A stretch of 60,188 nucleotides of DNA from Roseburia sp. (GTDB lineage Bacteria; Bacillota_A; Clostridia; Lachnospirales; Lachnospiraceae): NCBI GenBank assembly GCA_019411365.1, contig DXQT01000006.1, forward strand, positions 48,652 through 108,839, written 5' to 3'. The position numbers were made by a program, and so were the translations under genes. This document shows, piece by piece, positions 18,176 to 27,209 of this stretch. The notes beneath the pieces are model-generated. The model had not been told where the DNA came from, did not search any database, and saw nothing but the letters and a program-made list of their open reading frames with translations. Numbering within the stretch: the first letter of the stretch is position 1; every line of letters begins with the position of its first letter.

Positions 18176-19430
18176 TAAATTAAGAAGAAAATTTATTGCG
18201 ATTGCAATGCTGTCGGTTTCTATCGTGCTGATCGCAATTGTCGGAACGATCAATATTGCAAACTACATCAGTACAAATCAAGCGCTGGATGCAAGACTCT
18301 CCCTGATCGCTGACAACGGAGGTACTTTCCCGGATATGACACCCGGAGATTCTGGTAAAAAAATGGAACCTAAGTCAGATCAGCCACCGGCAATGAATGA
18401 CCTGCAAAAGCATGGGATTTCGCAGGAAAGTCCGTTTGACACCCGGTATTTTACAGTGACGATCGCACCGGACGGTACGGTGGAATATGTGGATACCGGA
18501 AAAATTGCTTCCATCTCAGCCGGAACAGCGGAGGAATACGCAGCGGAGCTGTGGAAAAAAGGAAAGAAAAAAGGCTTTTTCGCTGATTATAAATACCTTG
18601 CAACGGACAGTGCCGGCTCGACGATGTATGTATTTTTAAACTGTCAGCGGGAAATCTCTACCATAAAAACATATGTTCTTGCCAGCGTGGGAACAGGAGC
18701 ACTCGGACTTGTCATTGTGTTTGTCATGATATACTTTTTCTCTGGAAAAGTGTTAAAACCGGTGTCAGAAAGCTATGAGAAACAGAAACGCTTTATCACG
18801 GACGCAAGCCATGAGATCAAAACGCCGCTCACGATCATCGATGCCAACACCGAAGTCATAGAGATGATGGAGGGGGAAAACGAGTGGACGCAGAGTACGA
18901 GAAAACAGGTTGCAAGACTGACTTCCCTCACGGAAAAACTGGTGTTTCTCTCCCGCATGGACGAGGAAGGAACAAAGCTGGAAAAAGTGTCATTTTCACT
19001 TTCGGATGCAGTGCTTGATACCGCAGAGGGATTCCGCTCTGTCGCAAAAACAAAAGGAAAACAATTTGAGATTAATGTGGCAGAGCATGTGGAATATGTC
19101 GGCGATGAAAAAAATATCCGGCAGATGATCTCCCTGCTTTTGGACAATGCAATGAAATATTCCTCAGAGCAGGGCATCATCCGCATCGCACTAAAAACTT
19201 CCGGAAAAAACAAAATTATCACCGTGTGGAATACCACAGACCAGATCGAAAAAGGAAAGCTGGACATGCTTTTCGAACGTTTTTACCGTATGGACGCTTC
19301 CCACAATTCCAGGACTGGGGGCTTTGGAATCGGACTTTCCGTCGTGTATGCGATCGTGAAAGCACACAAGGGCAAAATCTCAGCCAAAAGCGAGGACGGA
19401 AAATCAATCTTATTTACCGTGGTATTGTAG
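18168..19430 (+). CDS. Membrane sensor histidine kinase
   Basis: A 420-residue kinase with two transmembrane segments (about residues 10-30 and 165-190) around an extracytoplasmic sensor of about 135 residues, a phospho-acceptor HisKA box (DASHEIKTPLT), an N box (LLLDNAMKYS) and a G2 box (GGFGIGLSVVYAIVKAHKG). The usual DxGxG G1 motif is replaced by VWNTTDQIEKG, a variant seen in a clostridial subgroup that still retains the F box (LFERFYRMD). Overlap with the regulator gene shows it is the cognate pair. Its final Leu codon and TAG stop lie at the very end of the long palindrome that follows. Confidence 0.93.
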   Translation: MLNKLRRKFIAIAMLSVSIVLIAIVGTINIANYISTNQALDARLSLIADNGGTFPDMTPGDSGKKMEPKSDQPPAMNDLQKHGISQESPFDTRYFTVTIAPDGTVEYVDTGKIASISAGTAEEYAAELWKKGKKKGFFADYKYLATDSAGSTMYVFLNCQREISTIKTYVLASVGTGALGLVIVFVMIYFFSGKVLKPVSESYEKQKRFITDASHEIKTPLTIIDANTEVIEMMEGENEWTQSTRKQVARLTSLTEKLVFLSRMDEEGTKLEKVSFSLSDAVLDTAEGFRSVAKTKGKQFEINVAEHVEYVGDEKNIRQMISLLLDNAMKYSSEQGIIRIALKTSGKNKIITVWNTTDQIEKGKLDMLFERFYRMDASHNSRTGGFGIGLSVVYAIVKAHKGKISAKSEDGKSILFTVVL

Positions 19431-19945
19431 TGTCTGGCTTCCCCCTCTCTCCCGGCTTTTGTCAAAGTGTAAAGCTATGGAATAGATAAAAGGGTTCCTT
19501 ATAAAACTTTTGTGAGAATTGAGTGCTTTATCAGTGTTCACATTTTGACTTTAAGTTTATGTACATTCATCAATGGACAGTCCACGCAATGTGTCCGTCT
19601 GGGACACACTTCCTTTATCTGTATCTAGCGCAAGTAAATGCCGGAATCAGCATCCTTTATTGCAGGTCAAAAATCAAAGAAAGCCTGAGTGATTTTTGAC
19701 CTGCTCATCTGCTGATTTTCCGGCATGTAACTTGCGCACGATACAGATAAGAAGGAAGTGTGGCCGCAGACGAACACATTGTGCGGACTGTCCATTTCTG
19801 AATGAATATAAACAATCAAAAAAGTTAAAATGTGAACACTGATAAAGCCGCAATTCGAGCAAGTTTTATAAGAAACCCTTTTATCTATTCCATAATGAAA
19901 ACCAAGTAAAAGCCGGGAGAGAGGGGGAAGCCAGACGCTACAATT
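19426..19945. repeat. 520-bp imperfect palindrome between convergent genes
   Basis: Two arms of about 250 bp (19426-19676 and 19690-19945) are reverse complements of each other around a 13-base centre. By eye, 19432-19460 matches 19908-19936 perfectly (29 bp), 19476-19509 matches 19861-19894 with one mismatch (34 bp), 19525-19552 matches 19821-19848 with one mismatch, and the innermost 15 bp (19662-19676 with 19690-19704) match perfectly. The segments between are more diverged. The outer ends include the TTGTAG that supplies the last Leu and stop codon of both flanking genes. Nothing else is encoded here with confidence. It could be a MITE-like element, a giant bidirectional terminator, or a long hairpin RNA. 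Confidence 0.9.
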
Positions 19946-20441
19946 CGTCAAATGAAATCTGATTTTTCGTCAGAAAGCGTTTGAGGAGTGTGTCCCACTC
20001 GTGCTCAAGCGTTTTGTCGGTCGAGAAGATCCGGTAGGAGATACCCGTGGTCACGGTCAGTTCTCCATTTTGGAAGCGGATATTTAAGAACACGGCGGAA
20101 ATATCATTTTCCGTGAAAGAACTTCCGGTCTGGGAGAGGGTGCGTTTGAGATTTTCCGGCGATAAAAGGAGGGAAAACTTGAAATAAGAAGGAGTTTTCT
20201 TTCCTTTGATCAGGTTGAAACAGGAACTGCGCAAAAGACCATACGGAACAAAGGAAAGCCCGGTGAGATTCTGTTCTTCGAGTTCTTCTAAGGTGTAGAA
20301 GTCTTTTTGCAGCGTGCCGTCGATATGGCAGGATACATTCGTTGTGATGACAGCCTCCTGAATGAGAAAGTGGTCAAACACATCCTGGCACAGTAATTTA
20401 TTCATAAAGTCTTTGACTTCGGCAATTTTTAAAGCGATCAT
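19938..20441 (-). CDS. DUF5721-type protein of unknown function
   Basis: A 167-residue soluble protein starting MIALKIAEVKDFMNKLL, which resembles the Lachnospiraceae DUF5721 family as I remember it; no catalytic motif is recognisable. A ribosome site (GGGAGG in minus-strand sense) lies just upstream. It is transcribed towards the histidine kinase gene, and its stop codon is within the end of the long palindrome. It is divergent from the M18 peptidase gene, with about 190 bases between. Function unknown. Confidence 0.75.
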   Translation of the reverse strand: MIALKIAEVKDFMNKLLCQDVFDHFLIQEAVITTNVSCHIDGTLQKDFYTLEELEEQNLTGLSFVPYGLLRSSCFNLIKGKKTPSYFKFSLLLSPENLKRTLSQTGSSFTENDISAVFLNIRFQNGELTVTTGISYRIFSTDKTLEHEWDTLLKRFLTKNQISFDEL

Positions 20442-20511
20442 AAAATCCTCCCAAAAGAAAATGGTATCAACATAAATTTATCATTGGTTTGTTTTCTTGT
20501 AAATAACTGAA

Positions 20512-20540
20512 ATGACAAATTAGAGAAAATATGCTAGAAT
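20512..20540 (+). promoter_or_regulatory. Sigma-A promoter of the M18 peptidase gene
   Basis: ATGACA (20512-20517), 17-base spacer, TAGAAT (20535-20540): each hexamer differs from consensus by one base. The transcript would have a leader of about 90 bases before the ATG at 20636. Confidence 0.6.
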
Positions 20541-20635
20541 ACAGAGGATTTGCGAATGCAAAATACGGAATAATGATACAGATTTGCAGCCGCAGATAAA
20601 AAGTCTGGGGTTTGATAGAAAGGTTGGTAACAGAT

Positions 20636-21907
20636 ATGACAGAGACACAAATTTTATTTGATTTATTGGAAAAGGGAGTTTCTCCGGCACATGCAGTGAG
20701 CGCATGCGAAAAAAGACTGACAGATGCCGGTTTTGAAGTGGTTGATTATGGTATGGCATGGAACTTAAAAGCGGGCGGAAAATATGTGGTAAATCATCAT
20801 GAAACGACATTGTTTGCATTCACATTACCGCAGAATTGGAGTGACAGAGAGCCTGCGATCCGCATTGCAGCAGCACATACAGATTTCCCATGCTTAAGGA
20901 TCAAACCGTCCTGCGATATTCAGACAAACGGATACGCACAGGTGAATGTGGAAGTTTACGGCGGCGCAATCTTAAATACATGGCTCGACCGTCCACTCGG
21001 TGTAGCCGGAAGAGTTGCAGTGCGCAGTGGGGATGTGTTTACACCGAAAGTTGTCACGTTCCAGTCTGAAAAAAATCTTATGACCATCCCGAATCTTGCG
21101 ATCCACATGAACCGTGAGGTGAACAAGGGCGTGGAATTAAATAAGCAGACGGAACTGCTCCCGATCTGCGGACTTTCCGATGATGCAGACTATTTTCTTG
21201 ATTTTCTTGCAAAAGAGCTTGCTGTGAAAAAAGAGGATATTCTGGATTTTGAGCTGACCATTTATAATAAAGAAAAGCCGGAGTTTGTGGGATTAAACGA
21301 TGAGTTTATCTCTGCATCCAGACTTGATAACTTAAATTCCTGTTCTGCACTGGTGTCTGCGATCATCGACAGCGACAGGGCAGACGGCATGAATCTCATT
21401 GCACTGTTCGATCACGAGGAGATCGGAAGCCGTTCCAAGCAAGGCGCCGGTTCCATTCTGCTTCATGATATGCTGGTGCGTATTCTGACCGAGTGTGGAC
21501 TGGAAAAAGAAGTGTGGAACAGACTGTACAACAGCATGATTTTATCTGTGGATGTGGCACATGGACTTCATCCAAACTATGCCGGAAAGATGGATCTGAC
21601 CAACAAGCCGGTGCTTGGAAAAGGATTCTGTATCAAGGAAGCATGCTCGCAGTCCTATGCGACAGACTGTGGAGCGGTCGCAGTGATCCAGCAGATCTGT
21701 GAGAAGAATCAGATCCCATATCAGAAATTTGTGAACCGTTCGGATCTTGCAGGAGGCGGCACATTAGGTTCGATCGCATCTGCATTGCTTCCGGTTAAAA
21801 CAGTAGATATCGGAATCCCATTGCTTGCAATGCATTCTGCAAGAGAGCTTATGGCAGCAGCAGACCAGCAGGCATTGAAGGATCTGGTGAGCGCTTATTT
21901 TGGCTGA
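20636..21907 (+). CDS. M18 family aspartyl aminopeptidase
   Basis: A cytoplasmic dizinc aminopeptidase of 423 residues that removes N-terminal (often acidic) residues from peptides. Visible landmarks are AAHTDFPCLRIKP (zinc histidine and following Asp), ASRLDNLNSCSALV, LIALFDHEEIGSRSKQGAG (catalytic Glu pair) and SVDVAHGLHPNYAGKM (zinc His region). The frame is open to a TTG at 20612, but the ATG at 20636 with GAAAGG upstream gives the family's usual start. It stands alone behind its own promoter and is probably constitutive. Confidence 0.92.
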   Translation: MTETQILFDLLEKGVSPAHAVSACEKRLTDAGFEVVDYGMAWNLKAGGKYVVNHHETTLFAFTLPQNWSDREPAIRIAAAHTDFPCLRIKPSCDIQTNGYAQVNVEVYGGAILNTWLDRPLGVAGRVAVRSGDVFTPKVVTFQSEKNLMTIPNLAIHMNREVNKGVELNKQTELLPICGLSDDADYFLDFLAKELAVKKEDILDFELTIYNKEKPEFVGLNDEFISASRLDNLNSCSALVSAIIDSDRADGMNLIALFDHEEIGSRSKQGAGSILLHDMLVRILTECGLEKEVWNRLYNSMILSVDVAHGLHPNYAGKMDLTNKPVLGKGFCIKEACSQSYATDCGAVAVIQQICEKNQIPYQKFVNRSDLAGGGTLGSIASALLPVKTVDIGIPLLAMHSARELMAAADQQALKDLVSAYFG

Positions 21908-21959
21908 ACTGCAAAAAAGATGCATACAGCGTGAAGTATGAATTTGACAGGAGAATCAG

Positions 21960-23183
21960 GTGAGAAAAAAATTTTTTTCCTATGTGGCAGGGAGTGCAGC
22001 GTGTGCAGCACTCATTCTGCTTTCGGGGTGTCAGCAGACAACTGATCAATTATCCAATATTACCCGCTATGTGGAGGAGAAAATTGCAGAAGGAAAAAAC
22101 ACGGAAGTAAGGGATACAGTGCAGGAGACGGACACTGAACAGGCAGCAGTTTCCGGGGAAACAGAGAAGCAGGCAGAGCCATCCGTTGAAAGGCTGTCCG
22201 TGGATTGTTATGCATATCAGACGCTTCCGGAGGAAGTACGCACTGTGTACGATGAGGTTTATGATGCGATTCTCTATGAAAAAGAAGATGTGGCGCTGAG
22301 CACGTTAGACAACGAAGTCCTGCATCAGGCGTATGTTTCGGTGATGGCGGACCACGGCGGACTGTTCTGGGTATCGGGCTACACTTACACGCAGTATACC
22401 AGAGGGGAAAAGCTGGTGGATCTCCATTTTACACCAAAGTTTACCATGACGGATGCCGAGCGGATGGACATGCAGGCACAGATCGACGAGACAGTCAGTC
22501 AGATTTTGGCAGGGATCGATGCGCAAGCGCCGGATTATGACAAGGCAAAATATGTGTTTGATTATCTGGCTTCGAATGTTGCGTACAGCACAGGTGCGCC
22601 GGACAATCAGAACATTATCAGTGTGTTTGTCAATGGGGAAACGGTTTGTCAGGGATACGCTGCAGCAACGCAGTATCTTCTGGAAAAACTGGACATTCCC
22701 TGTGCAGTGGTGGCTGGAACGGCAGACGGACAGTCTCATGCATGGAATCTGGTAAAGCTGGATGGAGAGTATTATTACATGGATACGACATGGGGAAATG
22801 CCACCTACAGCGGTGATGGAATGGGGCTGGATTCCTTTATCAATTATAATTATTTTGCAGTTACGACCGAGGAATTACAGAAAACGCATCAGCCGAATGA
22901 CGATATTATCGTTCCGGTGTGTCAGGCGGTAAAAGACAATTATTATGTCCATGAAAATCTTTATTTTGACACATGGGATGCAGACAGCATCGGAAATGTA
23001 TATCGGGCTGCCTATGAGCGGGGAGATGGTTTCTGCTCTGTCAGGTTTGCAGACAGGGAACTGTATGAACAGGCATTCACCTACTTTATCACGGATCAGA
23101 AGATTGTGAATTACTGCAAAGGACTGACATCTTTATATTATCTGGAAGATTCCGACCAGAACGTGCTGACTATAAAATTTTAA
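21960..23183 (+). CDS. Transglutaminase-like lipoprotein
   Basis: A 407-residue exported protein with a GTG start preceded by GGAGAA, a signal sequence and a lipobox LLSGC at about residue 23. A Glu-rich linker precedes the transglutaminase-like papain-fold domain, whose triad is visible as Cys in VCQGYAAATQYLLEKL, His in DGQSHAWNLVKL and Asp in YYYMDTTWGN. Bacterial members act as proteases or crosslinkers, or as peptidoglycan-associated proteins; the substrate is unknown here. It lies 52 bases after the peptidase gene and may be co-transcribed with it. Confidence 0.85.
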   Translation: MRKKFFSYVAGSAACAALILLSGCQQTTDQLSNITRYVEEKIAEGKNTEVRDTVQETDTEQAAVSGETEKQAEPSVERLSVDCYAYQTLPEEVRTVYDEVYDAILYEKEDVALSTLDNEVLHQAYVSVMADHGGLFWVSGYTYTQYTRGEKLVDLHFTPKFTMTDAERMDMQAQIDETVSQILAGIDAQAPDYDKAKYVFDYLASNVAYSTGAPDNQNIISVFVNGETVCQGYAAATQYLLEKLDIPCAVVAGTADGQSHAWNLVKLDGEYYYMDTTWGNATYSGDGMGLDSFINYNYFAVTTEELQKTHQPNDDIIVPVCQAVKDNYYVHENLYFDTWDADSIGNVYRAAYERGDGFCSVRFADRELYEQAFTYFITDQKIVNYCKGLTSLYYLEDSDQNVLTIKF

Positions 23184-23230
23184 TAAAAATCATAATATCC
23201 TCTATACAAAGTAAAGTTTTTGTGTTAATG

Positions 23231-23257
23231 TTACGTAGTAATCAATACTACATGTAA
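23231..23257. promoter_or_regulatory. Dyad upstream of degV
   Basis: TTACGTAGTA (23231-23240) faces TACTACATGTAA (23246-23257), a dyad with a two-base insertion in one arm. It lies about 20 bases before a TATAAT (23278-23283), a position where a repressor could bind. The -35 hexamer is poor, so activation is equally possible. Candidate operator only. Confidence 0.35.
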
Positions 23258-23295
23258 TAGAAAAAAGAAACTTTTGATATAATAATGAATATCAC

Positions 23296-23423
23296 AAGGA
23301 GGCAAAATCCTGCACAGCTTGCTGGGCATTGCTCCATGTAAGGACAGTCGCATTTTGCTTCGGAAAACAAGGAGGCTAAATCCTCTGCTCCTGTAAGGAC
23401 AGTCGCATTTTGCTTCGCAAAAC
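23296..23423 (+). repeat. Tandem SD-flanked leader repeats before degV
   Basis: Two units, 23296-23368 (73 bp) and 23369-23423 (55 bp), each begin with AAGGAGG and are followed by another AAGGAGG, the last (23424-23430) being the ribosome site of degV. Shared parts are GGAGGCWAAATCCT near the start, TGTAAGGACAGTCGC in the middle and ATTTTGCTTCG with AAAACAAGGAGG at the end. The first unit has 18 extra bases. The end of the unit is also seen before GH130_2 at 6101-6158. The mRNA would carry three consecutive Shine-Dalgarno sequences but only one start codon. Confidence 0.8.
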
Positions 23424-23435
23424 AAGGAGGATACT

Positions 23436-24275
23436 ATGTATAAGATTGTAATCGACAGTTGTGGGGAATTACCGGAAGAATTAAAACAGGATGGACATTA
23501 TGAGACCGTTTCATTAGAGTTGGAAGTGGACGGATGCCGTATCAAAGATGACAGCACTTTTAATCAGTCAGACTTTTTGAGAAGAGTGAAAGAGAGTCTG
23601 AAAGGACCAAAGTCCTCCTGCCCGTCACCGGAGCAGTATATGGATGCATATGAGGGTGAGGCAGACCATGTTTATGTTGTGACATTGTCCGGCGGCTTAA
23701 GCGGCTCTTACAACAGTGCAGTGCTCGGAAAGAATCTCTATGAGGAAGAGCACACAGACGCAAAGAAAATTTATGTGTTCAATTCAAAATCAGCGTCCAT
23801 CGGTGAGACGATCATCGGCATGAAGATTCAGGAATTTGAGGAAGCCGGATGCAGTTTCGACGAGGTTGTGGAGAAGGTGGAAGAGTACATCCAGTCCATG
23901 AACACCTATTTTGTATTGGAGACGTTAGAGACATTGAGAAAGAATGGCAGACTTTCCAATCTGAAAGCATTTATTGCCAATTCATTAAATATCAAGCCTG
24001 TTATGGGCTCAACAAAGGAGGGCTTAATCTGCCAGTTAGATCAGGCGCGCGGTATGAACAAAGCACTTGAGCGTATGGTGAAGGATATGATCTCAAAGAC
24101 AAAAGACTGTGAGAACCGTGTTCTCGCAATCGCACACTGCAACTGCCCGGAGCGTGCAAAAGCAGTGAAAGAAAAAATCGAGAAGATTGCGAAGTTCAAA
24201 AAGATCATCATCATCAATACCGCAGGTGTCAGCAGCATGTATGCCAACGACGGCGGCGTGATCATGGCAGTATAG
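23436..24275 (+). CDS. DegV family fatty-acid-binding protein
   Basis: A 279-residue cytoplasmic protein with the DegV fold: N-terminal IDSCGELPEEL, a central CPSPEQYMDAYE segment with SGGLSGSYNSA (lipid carboxylate-binding residues in the family), and a C-terminal GVSSMYANDGGV. Family members bind a fatty acid and act in host-lipid incorporation with fatty acid kinase (FakB-type) or in unknown ways. The ribosome site is the last AAGGAGG of the tandem leader repeat. The folC start lies five bases after its stop, so the two are one operon. Confidence 0.9.
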   Translation: MYKIVIDSCGELPEELKQDGHYETVSLELEVDGCRIKDDSTFNQSDFLRRVKESLKGPKSSCPSPEQYMDAYEGEADHVYVVTLSGGLSGSYNSAVLGKNLYEEEHTDAKKIYVFNSKSASIGETIIGMKIQEFEEAGCSFDEVVEKVEEYIQSMNTYFVLETLETLRKNGRLSNLKAFIANSLNIKPVMGSTKEGLICQLDQARGMNKALERMVKDMISKTKDCENRVLAIAHCNCPERAKAVKEKIEKIAKFKKIIIINTAGVSSMYANDGGVIMAV

Positions 24276-24279
24276 TCAG

Positions 24280-25578
24280 ATGCAGACATTAACATACGAA
24301 GAAACAGTAACAGCGATTGAAAATAAAAGAAGATTTGGAAACTTAAAGGGTGTCGAGATCTCAAAGATAATGTTAGAGAAGTTAGGACACCCGGAGAAAG
24401 ATTTACGCATCATACACATAGCAGGGACGAACGGCAAAGGCTCCGTCTCTGCTTTTTTGCGCTCTGTTTTTGAATGTGCAGGATTGAAAACCGGGATGTT
24501 TACTTCTCCACATCTGGTGGATTTCAGGGAGCGCATCCAGGTGCAGGGAGATATGATCTCAAAAGCGGATACCACGCGCCTTGGAAACAGGCTTCTCTCT
24601 ATGGATTTTGGCGTTTATCCGACGATGTTTGATTACTGTCTTGCAATGGCAGTGCTTTATTTTAAGGAACAAAAGTGTGATGTTGTGATTTTGGAGACAG
24701 GACTTGGCGGAACGTATGATTCCACGAATGCCTGCGGAGTGCCGGATGTGACCGTCATTGCAAAAATCGGTTTTGACCATATGGCGATCCTCGGTGACAC
24801 ACTCGCCAAAATTGCAGCAGAGAAAGCAGGAATTATCAAGCACGGCACAGCGCTTGTGTTAGAGAGCCAGGAAAAAGAAGCGATGGACGTGTTAAACAAA
24901 GCCGCAGAGCGTGCAGATATCGAAACTACAAAAGTCATAAACTTAGATGAGATCAGGATCCTGCCACAAAAGGACGGAAAACAGTGTTTTTCATACGCTG
25001 GATACAATGCTGTCACAATGAAAATGCTCGGTGTGCACCAGTATGAAAATGCCGTGGCGGCAATGCTTGCAGCAGAATTATTTTTTGAAAAATATTTTGC
25101 AGGAAAAAAGAATGTGCCGGAACGGAAAGCTTTGCAGTATGCGATCCGGGAAGGGATCGACCGGACACAGTGGATGGGACGCATGGAACTTGTGAGCAAT
25201 GATCCGTTTTTCCTGATGGACGGTGCGCATAACAGTAACGGTGTGGAGGCGCTGAAAAAAAGTCTGGAGACAATGTATCCGGATGAAAAATTCCATTTTA
25301 TCATGGGTGTCATGGCGGATAAAGATTATGGGGAGATGATCCGGGAACTTCTTCCGCTGGCACTGGATTTTAAGACAGTGACTGTGGAGAGTGAGAGGGC
25401 ATTGCAGGGAGAGGCGCTCGCAGACTGCATCCGGGAAAAAGGAATCCCGGCGGAGGCGTATCAGAACCTTGCGGATGTGTTGCCGGATTTCTCAAAATCA
25501 TCCACAGAAAAGACAGTGGCATTCGGCTCACTGTATTTTATCGGGGAGATCGAAGCATTTCTGCAGGGAAAACAGTAA
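24280..25578 (+). CDS. folC: Folylpolyglutamate synthase / dihydrofolate synthase
   Basis: A 432-residue Mur-ligase-family enzyme that adds glutamate to folates (and often makes dihydrofolate). The ATP loop IAGTNGKGSVSAFLRS is at about residue 45, followed by FTSPHLVDFRERI, ILETGLGGTYDSTN, the KIGFDHMAILGDTL segment and the C-terminal DGAHNSNGVEAL. The length is normal. It follows degV by 4 bases and has no separate promoter. Whether it also has dihydrofolate synthase activity cannot be told by eye. Confidence 0.92.
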   Translation: MQTLTYEETVTAIENKRRFGNLKGVEISKIMLEKLGHPEKDLRIIHIAGTNGKGSVSAFLRSVFECAGLKTGMFTSPHLVDFRERIQVQGDMISKADTTRLGNRLLSMDFGVYPTMFDYCLAMAVLYFKEQKCDVVILETGLGGTYDSTNACGVPDVTVIAKIGFDHMAILGDTLAKIAAEKAGIIKHGTALVLESQEKEAMDVLNKAAERADIETTKVINLDEIRILPQKDGKQCFSYAGYNAVTMKMLGVHQYENAVAAMLAAELFFEKYFAGKKNVPERKALQYAIREGIDRTQWMGRMELVSNDPFFLMDGAHNSNGVEALKKSLETMYPDEKFHFIMGVMADKDYGEMIRELLPLALDFKTVTVESERALQGEALADCIREKGIPAEAYQNLADVLPDFSKSSTEKTVAFGSLYFIGEIEAFLQGKQ

Positions 25579-25837
25579 CATGGTTTCCGGAAAATCTGGG
25601 AAAAGCAGCGTCCGTGCCTAATCATTACAGAAAAGTTACAAAATAGCATGGATTTAATATATTTTTAAAATTAATCATATGGTAATATTTATTTTTTTCA
25701 TCTATAATAACAACAGTCTGTGCATATAATAAGAAAAGGAAACAGGCAGGTATTTTTTGTGAAAAACAGGTAGAGTTTCTGCAGAAAAGTACGTTGACCG
25801 TGCAGTACAAGCAGGAGAATGAGAGAAAGAATTACGT

Positions 25838-27190
25838 ATGGTATTTAGCAGTTTTGAATTTTTGTTCCGGTTTCTGCCGGCTTTTTTAATCATATATTTT
25901 ATCACACCGAAGAAGTTCCGCAATGCAGTACTCTTTTTGGGGAGCATTGCCTTCTACACCTATGGAGAGGCACAGTATGTCCTGTTGCTGTTAGCGTCAG
26001 TTACGGTGAACTATGTGATCGCACGCAGCATGTATAAGACACCGGAGGACGGAAGAGGCAGAAGACAGGCAGTACTGCTTGTTCTGGCGCTTTGCTACGA
26101 TTTCGGAATGCTCTTTTTCTTTAAATACAGCGGTCTGACCACGAAGCTGCCGCTGGGGATCAGTTTTTACACTTTCCAGATCGCAGCGTATGTGATCGAT
26201 GTGTACCGTGGCATTGTCCCGGCAGAAAAATCTTATGTCAACCTTGGAACCTATCTGACGATGTTTCCACAGCTGATCGCCGGACCGATCGTAAACTATA
26301 CCGAGGTGAGCAGCTGCCTGAAAAGAAGGACGGTGACAGCACGGGATTTTGAGAGTGGCATCCGTATCCTTGTGATCGGACTCGGATCCAAAGTCATTAT
26401 CGCTGACCGGGTGGGAATGTTGTGGAACAACGTGCAGACGATCGGGTTTAACAGTATCTCAACGCCGTTGGCGTGGCTGGGTGCGGTCGCATATTCCATG
26501 GAGCTGTATTTTGATTTCGCTGGATATTCGATGATGGCGGTCGGACTCGGAAAAATGTTAGGATTCCAGATTCCGGTAAACTTCCGTTTTCCATATATCT
26601 CAAAATCGGTGACGGAGTTCTGGCGCCGCTGGCACATTACACTGGGACGGTGGTTCCGCGATTATGTATACATTCCGCTCGGAGGAAGCCGGAAAGGCAG
26701 ACTGCGGACGATGTTCAACCTTTTTGCTGTGTGGACACTGACGGCACTGTGGCATGGGGCAGGATATAATTTTCTGATCTGGGGTGGCATGCTGCTCGGG
26801 GCTTTATTTCTGGAAAAATTGTTTTTGCTTCCGTTTTTACAGAAAAGCAAAGTGATCGGACATGTCTATCTGTTGCTGTTTGTGCCTGTGACATGGATGG
26901 CATTTACGATCACGGATGTGCATCAGCTTGGAATTTATCTGACACGTATGTTTCCGTTTGTGAATGCACATACCGGCATGGTCAATTCCATGGATTACAT
27001 CAAATATCTGAAAGATTATGACAGCCTGCTGGCGATGGGAGTTCTTTTTGCAACTCCGGTTCCGGCGGTGATTTATGGAAAAATAAAGCGGGGGATGCTC
27101 GGTACGCTGGCAATTGCGGTGATCTTTGCACTCAGCATGTACTACCTTGCGGTATCTGCAAACAATCCATTTTTATACTTTAATTTTTAG
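25838..27190 (+). CDS. MBOAT family O-acyltransferase (AlgI/DltB-like)
   Basis: A 450-residue integral membrane protein of about ten helices. The MBOAT landmarks are FPQLIAGPIVNY, FWRRWHITLGRWFRDYVYIPL (18 residues from RRW to IPL) and the catalytic-histidine region LTALWHGAGYNF. It moves acyl groups, usually acetyl, across the membrane onto an extracytoplasmic polymer. The SGNH protein encoded 20 bases downstream is the expected partner that completes transfer or removes acetyl groups, so a cell-wall or exopolysaccharide acetylation pair is likely. Upstream are 259 bases after folC with two TATAAT hexamers (within 25695-25735) but no good -35. Confidence 0.88.
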   Translation: MVFSSFEFLFRFLPAFLIIYFITPKKFRNAVLFLGSIAFYTYGEAQYVLLLLASVTVNYVIARSMYKTPEDGRGRRQAVLLVLALCYDFGMLFFFKYSGLTTKLPLGISFYTFQIAAYVIDVYRGIVPAEKSYVNLGTYLTMFPQLIAGPIVNYTEVSSCLKRRTVTARDFESGIRILVIGLGSKVIIADRVGMLWNNVQTIGFNSISTPLAWLGAVAYSMELYFDFAGYSMMAVGLGKMLGFQIPVNFRFPYISKSVTEFWRRWHITLGRWFRDYVYIPLGGSRKGRLRTMFNLFAVWTLTALWHGAGYNFLIWGGMLLGALFLEKLFLLPFLQKSKVIGHVYLLLFVPVTWMAFTITDVHQLGIYLTRMFPFVNAHTGMVNSMDYIKYLKDYDSLLAMGVLFATPVPAVIYGKIKRGMLGTLAIAVIFALSMYYLAVSANNPFLYFNF

Positions 27191-27209
27191 ATAACAGGAA
27201 GGAGCAGAA

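Noticed and set aside
19667..19951. 94-codon frame inside the long palindrome
   Set aside because: It is produced by the inverted repeat itself, has no ribosome site and no protein-like features.
23296..23430. Tandem repeats considered as a CRISPR array
   Set aside because: Units are 55-73 bp with no unique spacers between fixed repeats, and each ends in a ribosome site.
24657..25313. 218-codon open frame on the minus strand
   Set aside because: Antisense shadow of folC, which has complete family motifs.
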